Shown here: positions 7,729 through 16,727 of the stretch, piece by piece
How the letters are laid out: every line of letters begins with the position of its first letter
How positions within the stretch are numbered: the first letter of the stretch is position 1
Notes under the pieces: model-generated
Seen by the model: the letters and a program-made list of their open reading frames with translations, nothing else
The model's database searches: none
What the model was told of the DNA's origin: nothing
Program-made: the position numbers and the translations under genes
From: CAMCXT01 sp040403315
Lineage (GTDB): Bacteria > Bacteroidota > Bacteroidia > M30B66
Length of the DNA: 64,000 bases
Assembly: GCA_040403315.1 (NCBI GenBank)
Contig: JBBAKX010000008.1
Location: 1-64,000 of the forward strand
Direction: 5' to 3'

Positions 7729-8760
7729 ATGTCGAACGGAAAATTAAGATTTGTAGTAATTGGTGCTGGTCATATTGGAAAACGCCATGCTGAAATGATT
7801 AAACGAAGCGAGGACGCCGAATTGGTTGCTATTGCAGATATTTTACCTGCTGAGCAATTGGGTGTTGACGTTTTCGAAGTACCTTATTTCCAAAATCCAG
7901 AAGCAATGTTTGCATCGGGTTTGGAATTCGATGTAGTTAATATTTGCTCGCCGAATGGTTTACATGCATCACATTCGATTATGGCGTTGGAACACCGCAA
8001 ACACATCGTTTGTGAGAAACCGATGGGCTTGTCGAAGGCAGAATGTGAGAATGTAATTTTCAAAGCATTACAGATGTCGAAGCAAGTGTTTTGTGTTATG
8101 CAAAACCGCTATTCTCCGCCATCAGCTTGGATAAAAGAATTAATAGAAAGTAAAGCGCTCGGGGAAATCTATATGGTTCAAGTAAATTGTTACTGGAACC
8201 GTGATGAGCGTTACTATAAAAAAGACACTTGGAAGGGCTCTCAACAGCTCGACGGAGGCACATTGTTTACCCAGTTTTCACATTTCATCGACATCATGTA
8301 TTGGTTGTTTGGCGATATTGATGACATTCAGGGTAAGTTTTCGGATTTTAATCATGGTGGATTAACCGATTTTGAAGATTCAGGGCTTGTTACATTCCGT
8401 TTTGTAAATGGGGGAATGGGCTGTTTGAATTATTCAACATCTGTGTGGAACCAAAACCTGGAAAGCTCGCTCACCATTATTGGAGAAAAAGGAAGCGTGA
8501 AGATCGGAGGCCAATACATGAATGAAGTAGAATATTGTCATGTAAAGGATTACACCATGCCAGATTTGGCGCCCTCGAATCCAGCAAATGATTATGGTGC
8601 CTACAAGGGTTCAGCAGCCAACCACCACTACATCATTCAAAATGTTATTGATACACTAAAAGGCAGAACCAGCGCCACAACAAACGCTTTGGAAGGCTTG
8701 AAAGTTGTTGAAATCATTGAAAGAATTTACGCTTTACGAAATCTCAACCAATTGAAATGA
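7729..8760 (+). CDS. wbpB: WbpB-like UDP-GlcNAcA 3-dehydrogenase (Gfo/Idh/MocA family)
   Basis: 343 residues. The N-terminal NAD motif is VIGAGHIGKRH (residues 10-20), with the family motif EKP at residues 96-98 in CEKPMGLS. The C-terminal GFO_IDH_MocA domain includes GGTLFTQFSHFIDIMYWLFG. In the Pseudomonas pathway this enzyme oxidises C3 of UDP-GlcNAcA, and WbpE then aminates the product. It is slightly longer than WbpB (316 residues). The stop overlaps the start of the UDP-HexNAc dehydrogenase by 4 bases (ATGA), which links the two consecutive steps genetically. Confidence 0.83.
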   Translation: MSNGKLRFVVIGAGHIGKRHAEMIKRSEDAELVAIADILPAEQLGVDVFEVPYFQNPEAMFASGLEFDVVNICSPNGLHASHSIMALEHRKHIVCEKPMGLSKAECENVIFKALQMSKQVFCVMQNRYSPPSAWIKELIESKALGEIYMVQVNCYWNRDERYYKKDTWKGSQQLDGGTLFTQFSHFIDIMYWLFGDIDDIQGKFSDFNHGGLTDFEDSGLVTFRFVNGGMGCLNYSTSVWNQNLESSLTIIGEKGSVKIGGQYMNEVEYCHVKDYTMPDLAPSNPANDYGAYKGSAANHHYIIQNVIDTLKGRTSATTNALEGLKVVEIIERIYALRNLNQLK

Positions 8761-10052
8761 ATCTCTACGATGCGCTGCTCAGTAAGCAGGAAAAATTAGC
8801 TGTTGTTGGACTTGGTTATGTAGGTCTTCCAATCGCACTTGAATTTGCCCGTAAAATCAGTGTTGTCGGGTTTGATATCAATCAGAAGCGGGTTGAAATG
8901 ATGCAAAACAACATCGACCCAAGCGAAGAATTAAGTGCTGAAGAATTTGAAGGGTGCGATATTAAATTCACTGCAGATCCTGCTGTGTTAAAAGAAGCGC
9001 GTTTCTTTATTGTAGCAGTTCCAACACCTATCGACGAGCACAATCAACCCGATTTGAAACCGTTGCTTTCGGCAAGCCGTTCGGTGGGTTCAGTGCTGAA
9101 GAAAGGCGATTATGTTGTTTTCGAATCAACTGTTTATCCTGGTTGTACCGAAGAAGATTGTATCCCAATTTTAGAAGAAATGTCGGGTTTGAAATTCGGT
9201 ACAGATTTCAAAGTGGGCTATTCTCCTGAACGAATCAATCCAGGCGATAAGGAACATACACTTTCGAAAATCATCAAGGTGGTAAGTGGATGTGATGAAG
9301 AATCACTCGAAATTATCGCTGATACTTATAAAATTGTAGTTGAGGCTGGTGTTCACAAAGCATCATCCATAAAAGTTGCTGAAGCAGCCAAAATCATTGA
9401 GAATACTCAAAGAGATCTAAATATCGCTTTGATGAATGAGCTTTCTATGATCTTTGGTCAAATGGGCATCAATACATACGACGTGCTTGAAGCAGCAGGA
9501 ACTAAATGGAACTTTTTGAAATTCGTTCCAGGTTTAGTTGGTGGACACTGCATTGGTGTAGATCCTTACTATTTGACCTACAAAGCCAAAGAACTTGGTC
9601 ATACTGCGCAAGTAATTCTTGCAGGAAGATCGGTAAATGACGGTATGGGCGCTTATGTGGCAAGCAAAGTGGTGAAGAAAATGGTAGCCGCTGGTGTTGA
9701 TATCGCGAAAAGCCGCGTGCTAGTGATGGGCGCAACTTTCAAAGAAAATGTTTCAGACATCCGTAACTCTAAAGTTGCTGATGTAGTTCGTGAATTGAAA
9801 GATTTCGGAGTAAACGTTGAGGTAATCGATCCACATGCTTCTTCGGATGAGTTGGTGCACGAATATGGATTTGGTTTGGTTGAAGGGGTTACTGGAAAAT
9901 ATGATGCAGCCATCCTTGCAGTAAACCACAAAGATTACATGAGCATCGAAGAAGATTATTTCCTTGATGTTTTACATCCTGCAGGAATTGTTGCTGATAT
10001 CAAAGGCGTTCTTCGTGGGAGATTCCAAAAAATCAAATACTGGAGTCTATAA
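8757..10052 (+). CDS. UDP-N-acetylhexosamine 6-dehydrogenase (TviB/WbpO/WbpA type)
   Basis: 431 residues. The NAD motif VVGLGYVGLPIALEF is at residues 16-30. ESTVYPGCTEED is near 123-134 and YSPERINPGDKEH near 155-167. The catalytic segment GGHCIGVDPYYL contains Cys265. These motifs match the TviB/WbpO group, which oxidise UDP-GlcNAc or UDP-GalNAc to the uronic acid. In this operon it can supply UDP-GlcNAcA both to the WbpB/E/D route and to the TviC/WbpP-like epimerase at 12167. WbpA, WbpO and TviB are close relatives, so the preferred epimer is not decided by sequence reading alone. Confidence 0.88.
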   Translation: MNLYDALLSKQEKLAVVGLGYVGLPIALEFARKISVVGFDINQKRVEMMQNNIDPSEELSAEEFEGCDIKFTADPAVLKEARFFIVAVPTPIDEHNQPDLKPLLSASRSVGSVLKKGDYVVFESTVYPGCTEEDCIPILEEMSGLKFGTDFKVGYSPERINPGDKEHTLSKIIKVVSGCDEESLEIIADTYKIVVEAGVHKASSIKVAEAAKIIENTQRDLNIALMNELSMIFGQMGINTYDVLEAAGTKWNFLKFVPGLVGGHCIGVDPYYLTYKAKELGHTAQVILAGRSVNDGMGAYVASKVVKKMVAAGVDIAKSRVLVMGATFKENVSDIRNSKVADVVRELKDFGVNVEVIDPHASSDELVHEYGFGLVEGVTGKYDAAILAVNHKDYMSIEEDYFLDVLHPAGIVADIKGVLRGRFQKIKYWSL

Positions 10053-10055
10053 ACT

Positions 10056-12152
10056 ATGCAAATTTCAAAGCCTTCTATTCTTGTAACTGGCGGTGTTGGC
10101 TATATTGGCTCTCACACCGTTGTGCTGCTTCAACAGAAGGGTTTTGATGTAGTTGTTGCCGACAATTTGAGTAATTCAAACCCGGCAATTCTGCAGAGAA
10201 TTGCACAGATTTCAGGCACAAGGCCTCGGTTTTACAAAATCGATTTGCGCGATAAACAAGCTGTTCAACAACTGTTTGAGAAAGAAAATAGCATAGTAGC
10301 TACTATCCATTTTGCAGCGTTAAAGGCAGTAGGCGAATCGGTAGAGAATCCATTGCTTTACTATAAAAACAATGTAGGTTCTTTGATGACTTTGCTTGAA
10401 GTACAGCAAGAATTTGGAGTAAAAAACCTTGTTTTCTCTTCCAGTTGCACGGTTTATGGCGAGCCAGACCAATTGCCTGTTACTGAAAATTCACCTATCA
10501 AACCGCCGCTATCGCCGTACGGAAACACCAAGCAGATAGGGGAAGAGATTATTCGTGATCTTTCACAAAGTAGTGAATTGCAATGTATCGCTCTTCGGTA
10601 TTTTAATCCGGTTGGTGCGCATCATTCAGCGTTGATCGGAGAGCTCCCCAACGGCACTCCTAATAACTTGGTGCCATTTATCACCCAAACAGCCATTGGA
10701 AAGCAAGAATTTCTGAAGGTTTTCGGAAACGATTACAACACTGCAGACGGCACCTGTGTTCGAGATTATATTCATGTTGAAGATGTAGCAGAAGCACATG
10801 TGTCAGCATTGAATAGATTGCTTGAAAAACAAAACGAAAATGCATTTGAGTTTTACAATATTGGCACCGGAAGAGGCTACACTGTAATGGAAGCCATTCT
10901 CGCTTTTGAATCTGCATCAGGCCAGAAATTGGCCTATAAAATACAAGCACGTCGACCAGGCGACATCGAGAAAGTATACGCCGATACTTCTTTGTCGAAT
11001 GAAGTGTTACATTGGAAAGCCCAACGCGATATTCACGATATGATGTCGTCGGCATGGGCATGGGAAAAAAGTCTTTCAGAAACACCATTACCTATGAATA
11101 CAAAGAAAATTCTCATCACTGGTGGAGCGGGATTTATTGGGTCGCATGTGGTTCGCCGCTTTGTGAAGAATTATCCTGATTATCAAATCTTCAATCTTGA
11201 TAAGCTTACCTACGCTGGTAACTTGATGAATCTGAAGGATATAGAAGAATCTGCAAATTATCGCTTTATCAAAGGCGATATTGTTGATGAAGAATTTATT
11301 CTTGAATTGTTCGAAGAACATCAATTCGATGGTGTGGTTCACCTTGCTGCCGAATCGCATGTTGACCGTTCAATTTCTAACCCAACCGAATTCATCAAAA
11401 CAAATGTTTTAGGTACTGTTAACCTTCTTAATGCTGCCCGTAAAATTTGGCACAACAACATGGAGGGCAAGCGTTTCTACCACATTTCAACTGATGAAGT
11501 TTATGGTTCGCTTGGTGAAACAGGTTTCTTTACCGAAACTACTGCTTACGATCCAAGGAGCCCATATTCATCTTCTAAGGCTTCTTCAGATCACTTGGTT
11601 CGCGCGTATTTCCATACGTATCACATGCCGGTGGTTGTGTCGAATTGCTCCAATAATTATGGATCATTCCATTTCCCGGAAAAGCTCATCCCTTTGGCAA
11701 TCAACAACATCAAGCATTCGCGTCCAATTCCTGTATACGGTAAAGGCGACAATATTCGAGATTGGCTGTTCGTTGAAGACCATGCATCTGCCATCGACTT
11801 GATTTTCCACAAAGGAAGAACCGGTGAAACTTATAATATTGGTGGAGCCAATGAGTGGAAAAATATCGACTTGATTCATAAACTCTGCGAGATTATGGAT
11901 CAGAAACTAGAGCGTGAACCAGGCACTTCGGCTAAGTTGATCACTTTTGTGAAAGACCGTGCTGGCCATGATCAGCGCTATGCAATTGATTTTAGTAAAC
12001 TTAATCGGGAACTAGGATGGTCTCCTTCGCTGCAATTTGAAGAAGGTTTGAGCAGAACTGTAGATTGGTATCTAAACAATGAAGAATGGTTAAATGCCGT
12101 TACTTCTGGCGATTACGCACATTATTACGAAGCGCAGTACGAAAAACGATAA
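10056..12152 (+). CDS. galE-rmlB: Fused UDP-glucose 4-epimerase (GalE) / dTDP-glucose 4,6-dehydratase (RmlB)
   Basis: 698 residues containing two complete sugar-nucleotide SDR enzymes in one frame. Residues 1 to about 340 are GalE-like: TGGVGYIG at 11-18, SSSCTVYG with Ser130, Tyr155 and Lys159 in YGNTK, then RYFNPVGAH. Residues 347-698 are RmlB-like: TGGAGFIGSH, TDE at 479-481, Tyr504 and Lys508 in YSSSK, and CSNNYGSFHFPEKL. The second half is full length (352 residues) and starts at an internal ATG (11094) after a short linker SLSETPLP. No stop or obvious ribosome site separates them. Predicted products are UDP-galactose and dTDP-4-keto-6-deoxy-glucose. No rmlA, rmlC or rmlD lies in the window. 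Either a true fusion or internal re-initiation at 11094 is possible. Confidence 0.85.
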   Translation: MQISKPSILVTGGVGYIGSHTVVLLQQKGFDVVVADNLSNSNPAILQRIAQISGTRPRFYKIDLRDKQAVQQLFEKENSIVATIHFAALKAVGESVENPLLYYKNNVGSLMTLLEVQQEFGVKNLVFSSSCTVYGEPDQLPVTENSPIKPPLSPYGNTKQIGEEIIRDLSQSSELQCIALRYFNPVGAHHSALIGELPNGTPNNLVPFITQTAIGKQEFLKVFGNDYNTADGTCVRDYIHVEDVAEAHVSALNRLLEKQNENAFEFYNIGTGRGYTVMEAILAFESASGQKLAYKIQARRPGDIEKVYADTSLSNEVLHWKAQRDIHDMMSSAWAWEKSLSETPLPMNTKKILITGGAGFIGSHVVRRFVKNYPDYQIFNLDKLTYAGNLMNLKDIEESANYRFIKGDIVDEEFILELFEEHQFDGVVHLAAESHVDRSISNPTEFIKTNVLGTVNLLNAARKIWHNNMEGKRFYHISTDEVYGSLGETGFFTETTAYDPRSPYSSSKASSDHLVRAYFHTYHMPVVVSNCSNNYGSFHFPEKLIPLAINNIKHSRPIPVYGKGDNIRDWLFVEDHASAIDLIFHKGRTGETYNIGGANEWKNIDLIHKLCEIMDQKLEREPGTSAKLITFVKDRAGHDQRYAIDFSKLNRELGWSPSLQFEEGLSRTVDWYLNNEEWLNAVTSGDYAHYYEAQYEKR

Positions 12153-12166
12153 GATTAATAAATAGA

Positions 12167-13162
12167 ATGTATAACGAGGTGCAATTTCATCCACAGGATG
12201 TTTCTCTAAAGGATTCAGTCTTCCTTATTACGGGGGGAGCTGGATTCATAGGTTCACACATTGTGGAATATCTGCTCAATCACGGTGCCGGCAAGGTAAA
12301 GGTTTTGGATAACCTGTCGGAAGGGCGGATAGCAAACCTCGAACATCTAAAGCACCATACTGCCCTCGAATTTACTCAAGGTGATTGTTGCAATACTGAA
12401 TTGGTGAAGCAACTTATGCAGGGTGTAAATTACGTTTCTCACCAAGCTGCATTAGGCTCTGTTCCAAGATCAATCAGAACTCCCCTTGCGACCAATGAAG
12501 CCAATGTTACCGGGTTTCTCAATGTTTTAAATGCTGCCCGAGAAGCTGATGTGAAACAAATGGTGTATGCAAGCTCATCAAGTGTTTATGGAGATCATCC
12601 TCAACTTCCCAAAGTTGAAAATCAAACTGGGAATCTCCTTTCGCCTTATGCAGTTAGTAAGATGGTAAACGAACTGTACGCATCGGTGTTTAATCGAACA
12701 TATGGGATGCAGGTTTGTGGATTAAGATATTTTAACATTTTTGGTCCCCGTCAACGCCCTGATGGCCCATATGCGGCCGTTATTCCATTGTTTATTAGCG
12801 CAATTCGTAACAATCAGCCAGTACATATCAATGGTGATGGATTGCAAACCCGTGATTTTACCTATGTTGAAAATGCAGTTCAAGCCAACATCAAAGCTCT
12901 TTTTCCAAAACGAATCGATGCTATGGGAAAAGTTTACAATGTTGCTGTAGGCGAGCGAGTTACGGTTTTGAAAATGTATGAAATGCTCTGTGAGTTAGGC
13001 GGTGTTGCTCCTCAAGCAATTCATAGAGACGAACGTGAAGGCGACATCCGCGATTCACTTGCCAACATTTCATCTGGTGGCGAATATCTAAGTTACAATC
13101 CCGGTGTGCGCATGGAAGAAGGACTTCGCCGTACCTTCAATTGGTTTATCAATAACCAGTAA
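12167..13162 (+). CDS. UDP-N-acetylglucosamine (or its uronate) 4-epimerase, WbpP/TviC-like
   Basis: 331 residues from the ATG at 12167. An in-frame ATG at 12086 would overlap the previous gene by 67 bases and add a basic, unrelated N-terminus, so it is rejected. The NAD motif is TGGAGFIGSH (22-31). QAALGSVPRS (93-102) is diagnostic of the WbpP/TviC/Gne group. The catalytic SSSSVYGDHP is followed by Tyr161 and Lys165 in YAVSK, and LRYFNIFGPRQ follows. The family interconverts UDP-GlcNAc/UDP-GalNAc or the matching uronic acids. Together with the TviB-type dehydrogenase it could make UDP-GalNAcA, as in Vi antigen synthesis. The gene sits 14 bases after the fusion gene. Confidence 0.85.
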   Translation: MYNEVQFHPQDVSLKDSVFLITGGAGFIGSHIVEYLLNHGAGKVKVLDNLSEGRIANLEHLKHHTALEFTQGDCCNTELVKQLMQGVNYVSHQAALGSVPRSIRTPLATNEANVTGFLNVLNAAREADVKQMVYASSSSVYGDHPQLPKVENQTGNLLSPYAVSKMVNELYASVFNRTYGMQVCGLRYFNIFGPRQRPDGPYAAVIPLFISAIRNNQPVHINGDGLQTRDFTYVENAVQANIKALFPKRIDAMGKVYNVAVGERVTVLKMYEMLCELGGVAPQAIHRDEREGDIRDSLANISSGGEYLSYNPGVRMEEGLRRTFNWFINNQ

Positions 13163-13165
13163 GAA

Positions 13166-13906
13166 ATGGGATGGCTCAGCAAGCTTTTTAGTTCAGAACT
13201 TCCACAGGCAGATCTTTCGGCAACGGGTACCGACATACATTCACATTTAATCCCAGGAATCGACGATGGCTCAGTGAGTATCGAAGATAGCGTGAATTTG
13301 ATCCGCGGATTGCGTGATTTTGGTTACAAGAAACTCATCACCACGCCCCATATCATGAGCGATTTTTATCGCAATACGCCCGAAGTAATTTACAAAGGTC
13401 TCGAAGATGTGCGTGAAGCTCTGAAAAAGGAACAAATCGATGTTCAACTTGAAGCTGCAGCAGAATATTACTGCGATATGGATTTTGAAAAAAGCATCGA
13501 TCGTGGAAATCTGATGACTTTTTCAGGAAAATTCATTCTAGTCGAGTTATCCTATCTTAATCCCTCTGAGAATTTTGAGTCGGTTACTTTCAAGTTACAA
13601 ATGCAAGGATTGACTGTGGTTCTGGCTCATCCTGAGCGATATCCATATTGGTATCACAGTTTCGATAAATATGAATCACTGCGAGAAAAAGGTGTTCTTC
13701 TACAAGTGAATTTAGCCAGCATGACTGGTCACTACGGAACCGGACCAAAGCGCATCGCAGAAAGATTGATCGACAACAATCTTGTGGATATCCTAGGAAC
13801 AGATACCCACAAGATGAGTCATATCGATGTCTTTAAAAGAGCGTTGAAAGAGCCTATGTTGCATCGATTGCTCGATTCAGGGATGCTCATTAACGACAAG
13901 CTCTAA
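13166..13906 (+). CDS. PHP-domain phosphotyrosine phosphatase (CpsB/YwqE-like)
   Basis: 246 residues. The metal-binding motif TDIHSHLIPGIDDGS (His25, His27) opens the domain, followed by TTPHIMSDFY, AAAEYYCD, LAHPERYPYW and LGTDTHKMSH. These supply the histidines and acids of the trinuclear metal site of the PHP family. Homologues (CpsB of Streptococcus, YwqE of Bacillus) dephosphorylate the tyrosine-rich tail of Wzc-type capsule kinases and so control polymer export. It is the last gene of the sugar operon, 3 bases after the epimerase. No Wzc-type kinase is present in the window. Its stop codon abuts the stop of fabD on the other strand. Confidence 0.85.
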   Translation: MGWLSKLFSSELPQADLSATGTDIHSHLIPGIDDGSVSIEDSVNLIRGLRDFGYKKLITTPHIMSDFYRNTPEVIYKGLEDVREALKKEQIDVQLEAAAEYYCDMDFEKSIDRGNLMTFSGKFILVELSYLNPSENFESVTFKLQMQGLTVVLAHPERYPYWYHSFDKYESLREKGVLLQVNLASMTGHYGTGPKRIAERLIDNNLVDILGTDTHKMSHIDVFKRALKEPMLHRLLDSGMLINDKL

Positions 13907-14782
13907 TTAAGCGCTGGCTGCTTCTGCTTCAGGAGCAATTTTCTTAACCAAACCTTGCAATACTTTACCCGGCCCTGATTCAGTGAATTTTGTTGCTCCA
14001 TCTTTTGCCATATTCTGAACTGTTTGGGTCCATTTTACAGGCGCAGTAAGTTGGGCAATCAGATTCTGTTGAATTGTCTCTGGATCAGAGGATGGAGCTG
14101 CATTCACATTCTGATAAATCGGGCAAGCTGGAACATTGAAATGGGTTGCAGCAATTGCAGCAGCTAATTCCTGTCGAGCAGGTTCCATCAATGGCGAATG
14201 AAATGCTCCACCTACTTGAAGTGGCAATGCACGTTTAGCGCCAGCTGTTTTCATCAACTCGCAAGCAATCTCAATTCCTTTGATGCTGCCAGAAATCACC
14301 AGCTGGCCGGGGCAATTGTAATTCGCTGCCACAACGATTTCTTCCATAATTCCCGCACAAATTTCTTCCACCTTTTCGTCTGGAAGGCCAAGAATGGCAG
14401 CCATGGTTCCTGGGTTTTGCTCACAGGCTTTTTGCATGGCCAATGCCCGCTTGTAAACCAATTGAAGCGCATCTTCGAACGAAAGACACTGATTGGCTAC
14501 CAATGCCGAAAATTCACCCAGCGAATGCCCAGCTACCATTTCAGGCTTAAATTCTAACGAACATTTTGCTACAATAACCGAATGCAGGAAAACTGCCGGC
14601 TGGGTAACTTTGGTTTGACGAAGATCTTCGTCGTTTGTACCGAACATTAAATCGGTGATGCTGAAGCCAAGAATGTCGTTGGCTTGCTCAAAAAGTGCTT
14701 TTGCAATCGAGTGATTTTCATAAAGATCTTTGCCCATTCCTGCGAATTGAGCGCCCTGTCCCGGAAATATGTATGCCTGCAT
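13907..14782 (-). CDS. fabD: Malonyl-CoA:acyl carrier protein transacylase
   Basis: 291 residues, typical FabD length. It loads malonyl units onto ACP for fatty acid synthesis in the cytoplasm. GQGAQFAGMGKDLY opens the fold, the nucleophile Ser87 lies in AGHSLGE, and His195 in GAFHSPLM completes the pair. The C-terminal tail is short and alanine/glutamate-rich. It is convergent with the phosphatase gene, the two stop codons lying side by side with no room for a terminator. Confidence 0.95.
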   Translation of the reverse strand: MQAYIFPGQGAQFAGMGKDLYENHSIAKALFEQANDILGFSITDLMFGTNDEDLRQTKVTQPAVFLHSVIVAKCSLEFKPEMVAGHSLGEFSALVANQCLSFEDALQLVYKRALAMQKACEQNPGTMAAILGLPDEKVEEICAGIMEEIVVAANYNCPGQLVISGSIKGIEIACELMKTAGAKRALPLQVGGAFHSPLMEPARQELAAAIAATHFNVPACPIYQNVNAAPSSDPETIQQNLIAQLTAPVKWTQTVQNMAKDGATKFTESGPGKVLQGLVKKIAPEAEAASA

Positions 14783-14903
14783 AGAATTGATTTTGCCTGT
14801 TAATCGGCGAAAAATAAATTAATTTATCGCTTTGAATTACATTTACCAATTGAAATTATCCCCCACGGTAAAATATTAAGTCACCAAGTCCGTTTCAACT
14901 CAC

Positions 14904-15965
14904 ATGAATTTAACCTTACGGTTTCAGTCGTTATTTTTGCTTTCGATTCTGTTATTTTCTGGTACAGAAGGTTTTGCGCAAATTGGCGGACAAAATATTT
15001 ATCGTTTTCTGAATCTTCCCAATTCCTCTCGAGTGCTTGGTTTAGGTGGAGAAGCGCTTACTCAAAGGGATGAAGATGTGAGTTTAGCTTACCAAAATCC
15101 TGCGTTGCTAAATCCTTTGATGGATAAAAGAGTGGTTTTAAGTTTTAACGACTATTTCGCTGGAATCAATTACGGCTATGCTGCCTATGGATTCAAGCTT
15201 GGAAAATTCGGAATGGCGCATGCTGGAATGAATTACGTAAACTATGGAACATTCGATCAGGCGGATAACACCGGTGAAATTACTGGAACTTTTACCGCAG
15301 GCGAATATTGTTTAACAACCGGAGTGAGTAAATCGATCGACTCATTGTTTAATATTGGAGTGAATCTTAAAACTATTTTTTCCTCGCTCGAGCAATACAA
15401 TTCATTTGGAATGGCTGTAGATATTGGAGGTTCATACAAGAGCCGCAGCAAACTTTTCGAAGCGGGGTTGGTATTTCGAAATGTTGGTTATCAGTTCAGC
15501 TCCTATACTTCAGGGAATCGCGAACCGCTTCCATTTGAAATCGTTGCAGGCATTTCTGGTAAATTCGAGCACGTACCATTGAAACTTTCCTTGGTCGCTC
15601 ACAATTTACAACAGCCTGATTTATCTTACCGAGATCCTAAAACACCTGAAGAAACAATCGATCCACTTTCGGGTGACACTATTGTAAACAAAATTGGTTT
15701 TGGAAATAAGGTGATGCGCCACGCAATTGTTGGTGCCGAATTTAACATTACCAAAGGGCTTTCTTTCCGTGTTGGATACAATTATCAGCGTCGCCAAGAA
15801 ATGAAAGTTGTCAGTAAAATCGGGACTGTTGGAATATCTTGGGGGCTAGGCATAAAAATTTATAAATTTCAACTTGCATATGCACGTTCTGCTTACCATC
15901 TTGCCGGCTCACCAAACCAGATAACGGTCTCTGCCAAATTATCTGAGTTTTACAGAAAGCAGTAA
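14904..15965 (+). CDS. porQ: Type IX secretion system protein PorQ
   Basis: 353 residues with a signal peptide (cleavage near GFAQ, residue 26) and then a beta-barrel of the FadL-like PorV/PorQ fold. The start of the mature protein, GGQNIYRFLNLPNSSRVLGLGG, followed by DEDVSLAYQNPALL, is the PorQ signature. PorQ is an outer-membrane component that works with PorU, PorV and PorZ in the attachment complex that cleaves sorting signals and links cargo to the surface. Its last base overlaps the ATG of cmk, so the two are co-translated. The pairing agrees with the T9SS cargo at 21831 and porT at 49968. Confidence 0.9.
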   Translation: MNLTLRFQSLFLLSILLFSGTEGFAQIGGQNIYRFLNLPNSSRVLGLGGEALTQRDEDVSLAYQNPALLNPLMDKRVVLSFNDYFAGINYGYAAYGFKLGKFGMAHAGMNYVNYGTFDQADNTGEITGTFTAGEYCLTTGVSKSIDSLFNIGVNLKTIFSSLEQYNSFGMAVDIGGSYKSRSKLFEAGLVFRNVGYQFSSYTSGNREPLPFEIVAGISGKFEHVPLKLSLVAHNLQQPDLSYRDPKTPEETIDPLSGDTIVNKIGFGNKVMRHAIVGAEFNITKGLSFRVGYNYQRRQEMKVVSKIGTVGISWGLGIKIYKFQLAYARSAYHLAGSPNQITVSAKLSEFYRKQ

Positions 15966-16666
15966 TGCCTGAACGCAAGATTACTATTGCCATTGACGGA
16001 TATTCTTCCTGCGGGAAATCAACCATCGCTCGAGCTGTAGCAGCAAGACTATCGTACAATTATGTTGACACTGGCGCAATGTACAGATCGGTTACTTTGT
16101 ATGCTTTGCGAAATGGATTAATCAACGGACGAACTTTAGACATCGAAGGACTTATCGATCAATTGGAAGACATCTTCATCGAATTCAAATTCAACCAAGG
16201 AACAAAGACGTCCGAGATTTTACTCAATGGCGAAAATGTTGAGGTTTTTATCCGCCAAATGGATGTGAATGATTGGGTGAGCCAAGTAAGTGCAGTTGGA
16301 GAAGTTCGAAAAAAAATGGTGAAACTTCAACAGGAAATGGGGCGGGGGAAAGGTATCGCGATGGATGGAAGAGATATCGGAACCACCGTTTTTCCAGATG
16401 CAGAACTAAAAATTTTCATGACCGCCGATCCTGACGTTCGAACACAAAGACGAGTGTCGGAACTCGAAGAAAAGCAGATCTCAGTATCTTTCATCGAAGT
16501 GAAGGATAACTTACTGCAGCGAGATTTTGAAGATATGAACAGAGTTGAAAGCCCGCTCAAAAAAGCCGAAGATGCTATCATGCTCGACAATACTAACCTT
16601 ACCAGAGAAGAGCAATTAGATTTCGTGATAGAAATTGCCAAAGATTTAATTGCATCGAAGAAATAA
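15965..16666 (+). CDS. cmk: Cytidylate kinase
   Basis: 233 residues. The P-loop GYSSCGKST is at residues 12-20, followed by the CMP-binding segments VDTGAMYRSVT and GRDIGTTVFPDAELKIFMTA, and the lid region with RVSELEEK. It phosphorylates CMP and dCMP. The gene starts within the stop codon of porQ (TAATG). About 60 bases follow before ispH, which has its own promoter. Confidence 0.95.
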   Translation: MPERKITIAIDGYSSCGKSTIARAVAARLSYNYVDTGAMYRSVTLYALRNGLINGRTLDIEGLIDQLEDIFIEFKFNQGTKTSEILLNGENVEVFIRQMDVNDWVSQVSAVGEVRKKMVKLQQEMGRGKGIAMDGRDIGTTVFPDAELKIFMTADPDVRTQRRVSELEEKQISVSFIEVKDNLLQRDFEDMNRVESPLKKAEDAIMLDNTNLTREEQLDFVIEIAKDLIASKK

Positions 16667-16692
16667 AGGATTTGCTAAAGCCCTATTTCAGT

Positions 16693-16723
16693 CTTGCCCC
16701 CTCTAAATTTATCTATACTTTTG
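16693..16723 (+). promoter_or_regulatory. Promoter of ispH (-33/-7 pair)
   Basis: CTTG at 16693-16696 is followed after exactly 19 bases by TACTTTTG at 16716-16723, matching TTTG-N19-TAnnTTTG with one mismatch. The ispH ATG is only 4 bases after the -7 box, so the mRNA should be leaderless or nearly so. Confidence 0.65.
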
Positions 16724-16727
16724 CAAA

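Noticed and set aside
12086..12166. Longer N-terminus for the WbpP/TviC-like epimerase from ATG 12086
   Set aside because: It overlaps the GalE-RmlB gene by 67 bases and adds an arginine-rich stretch unlike the family. The ATG at 12167 gives the normal start before the Rossmann motif.
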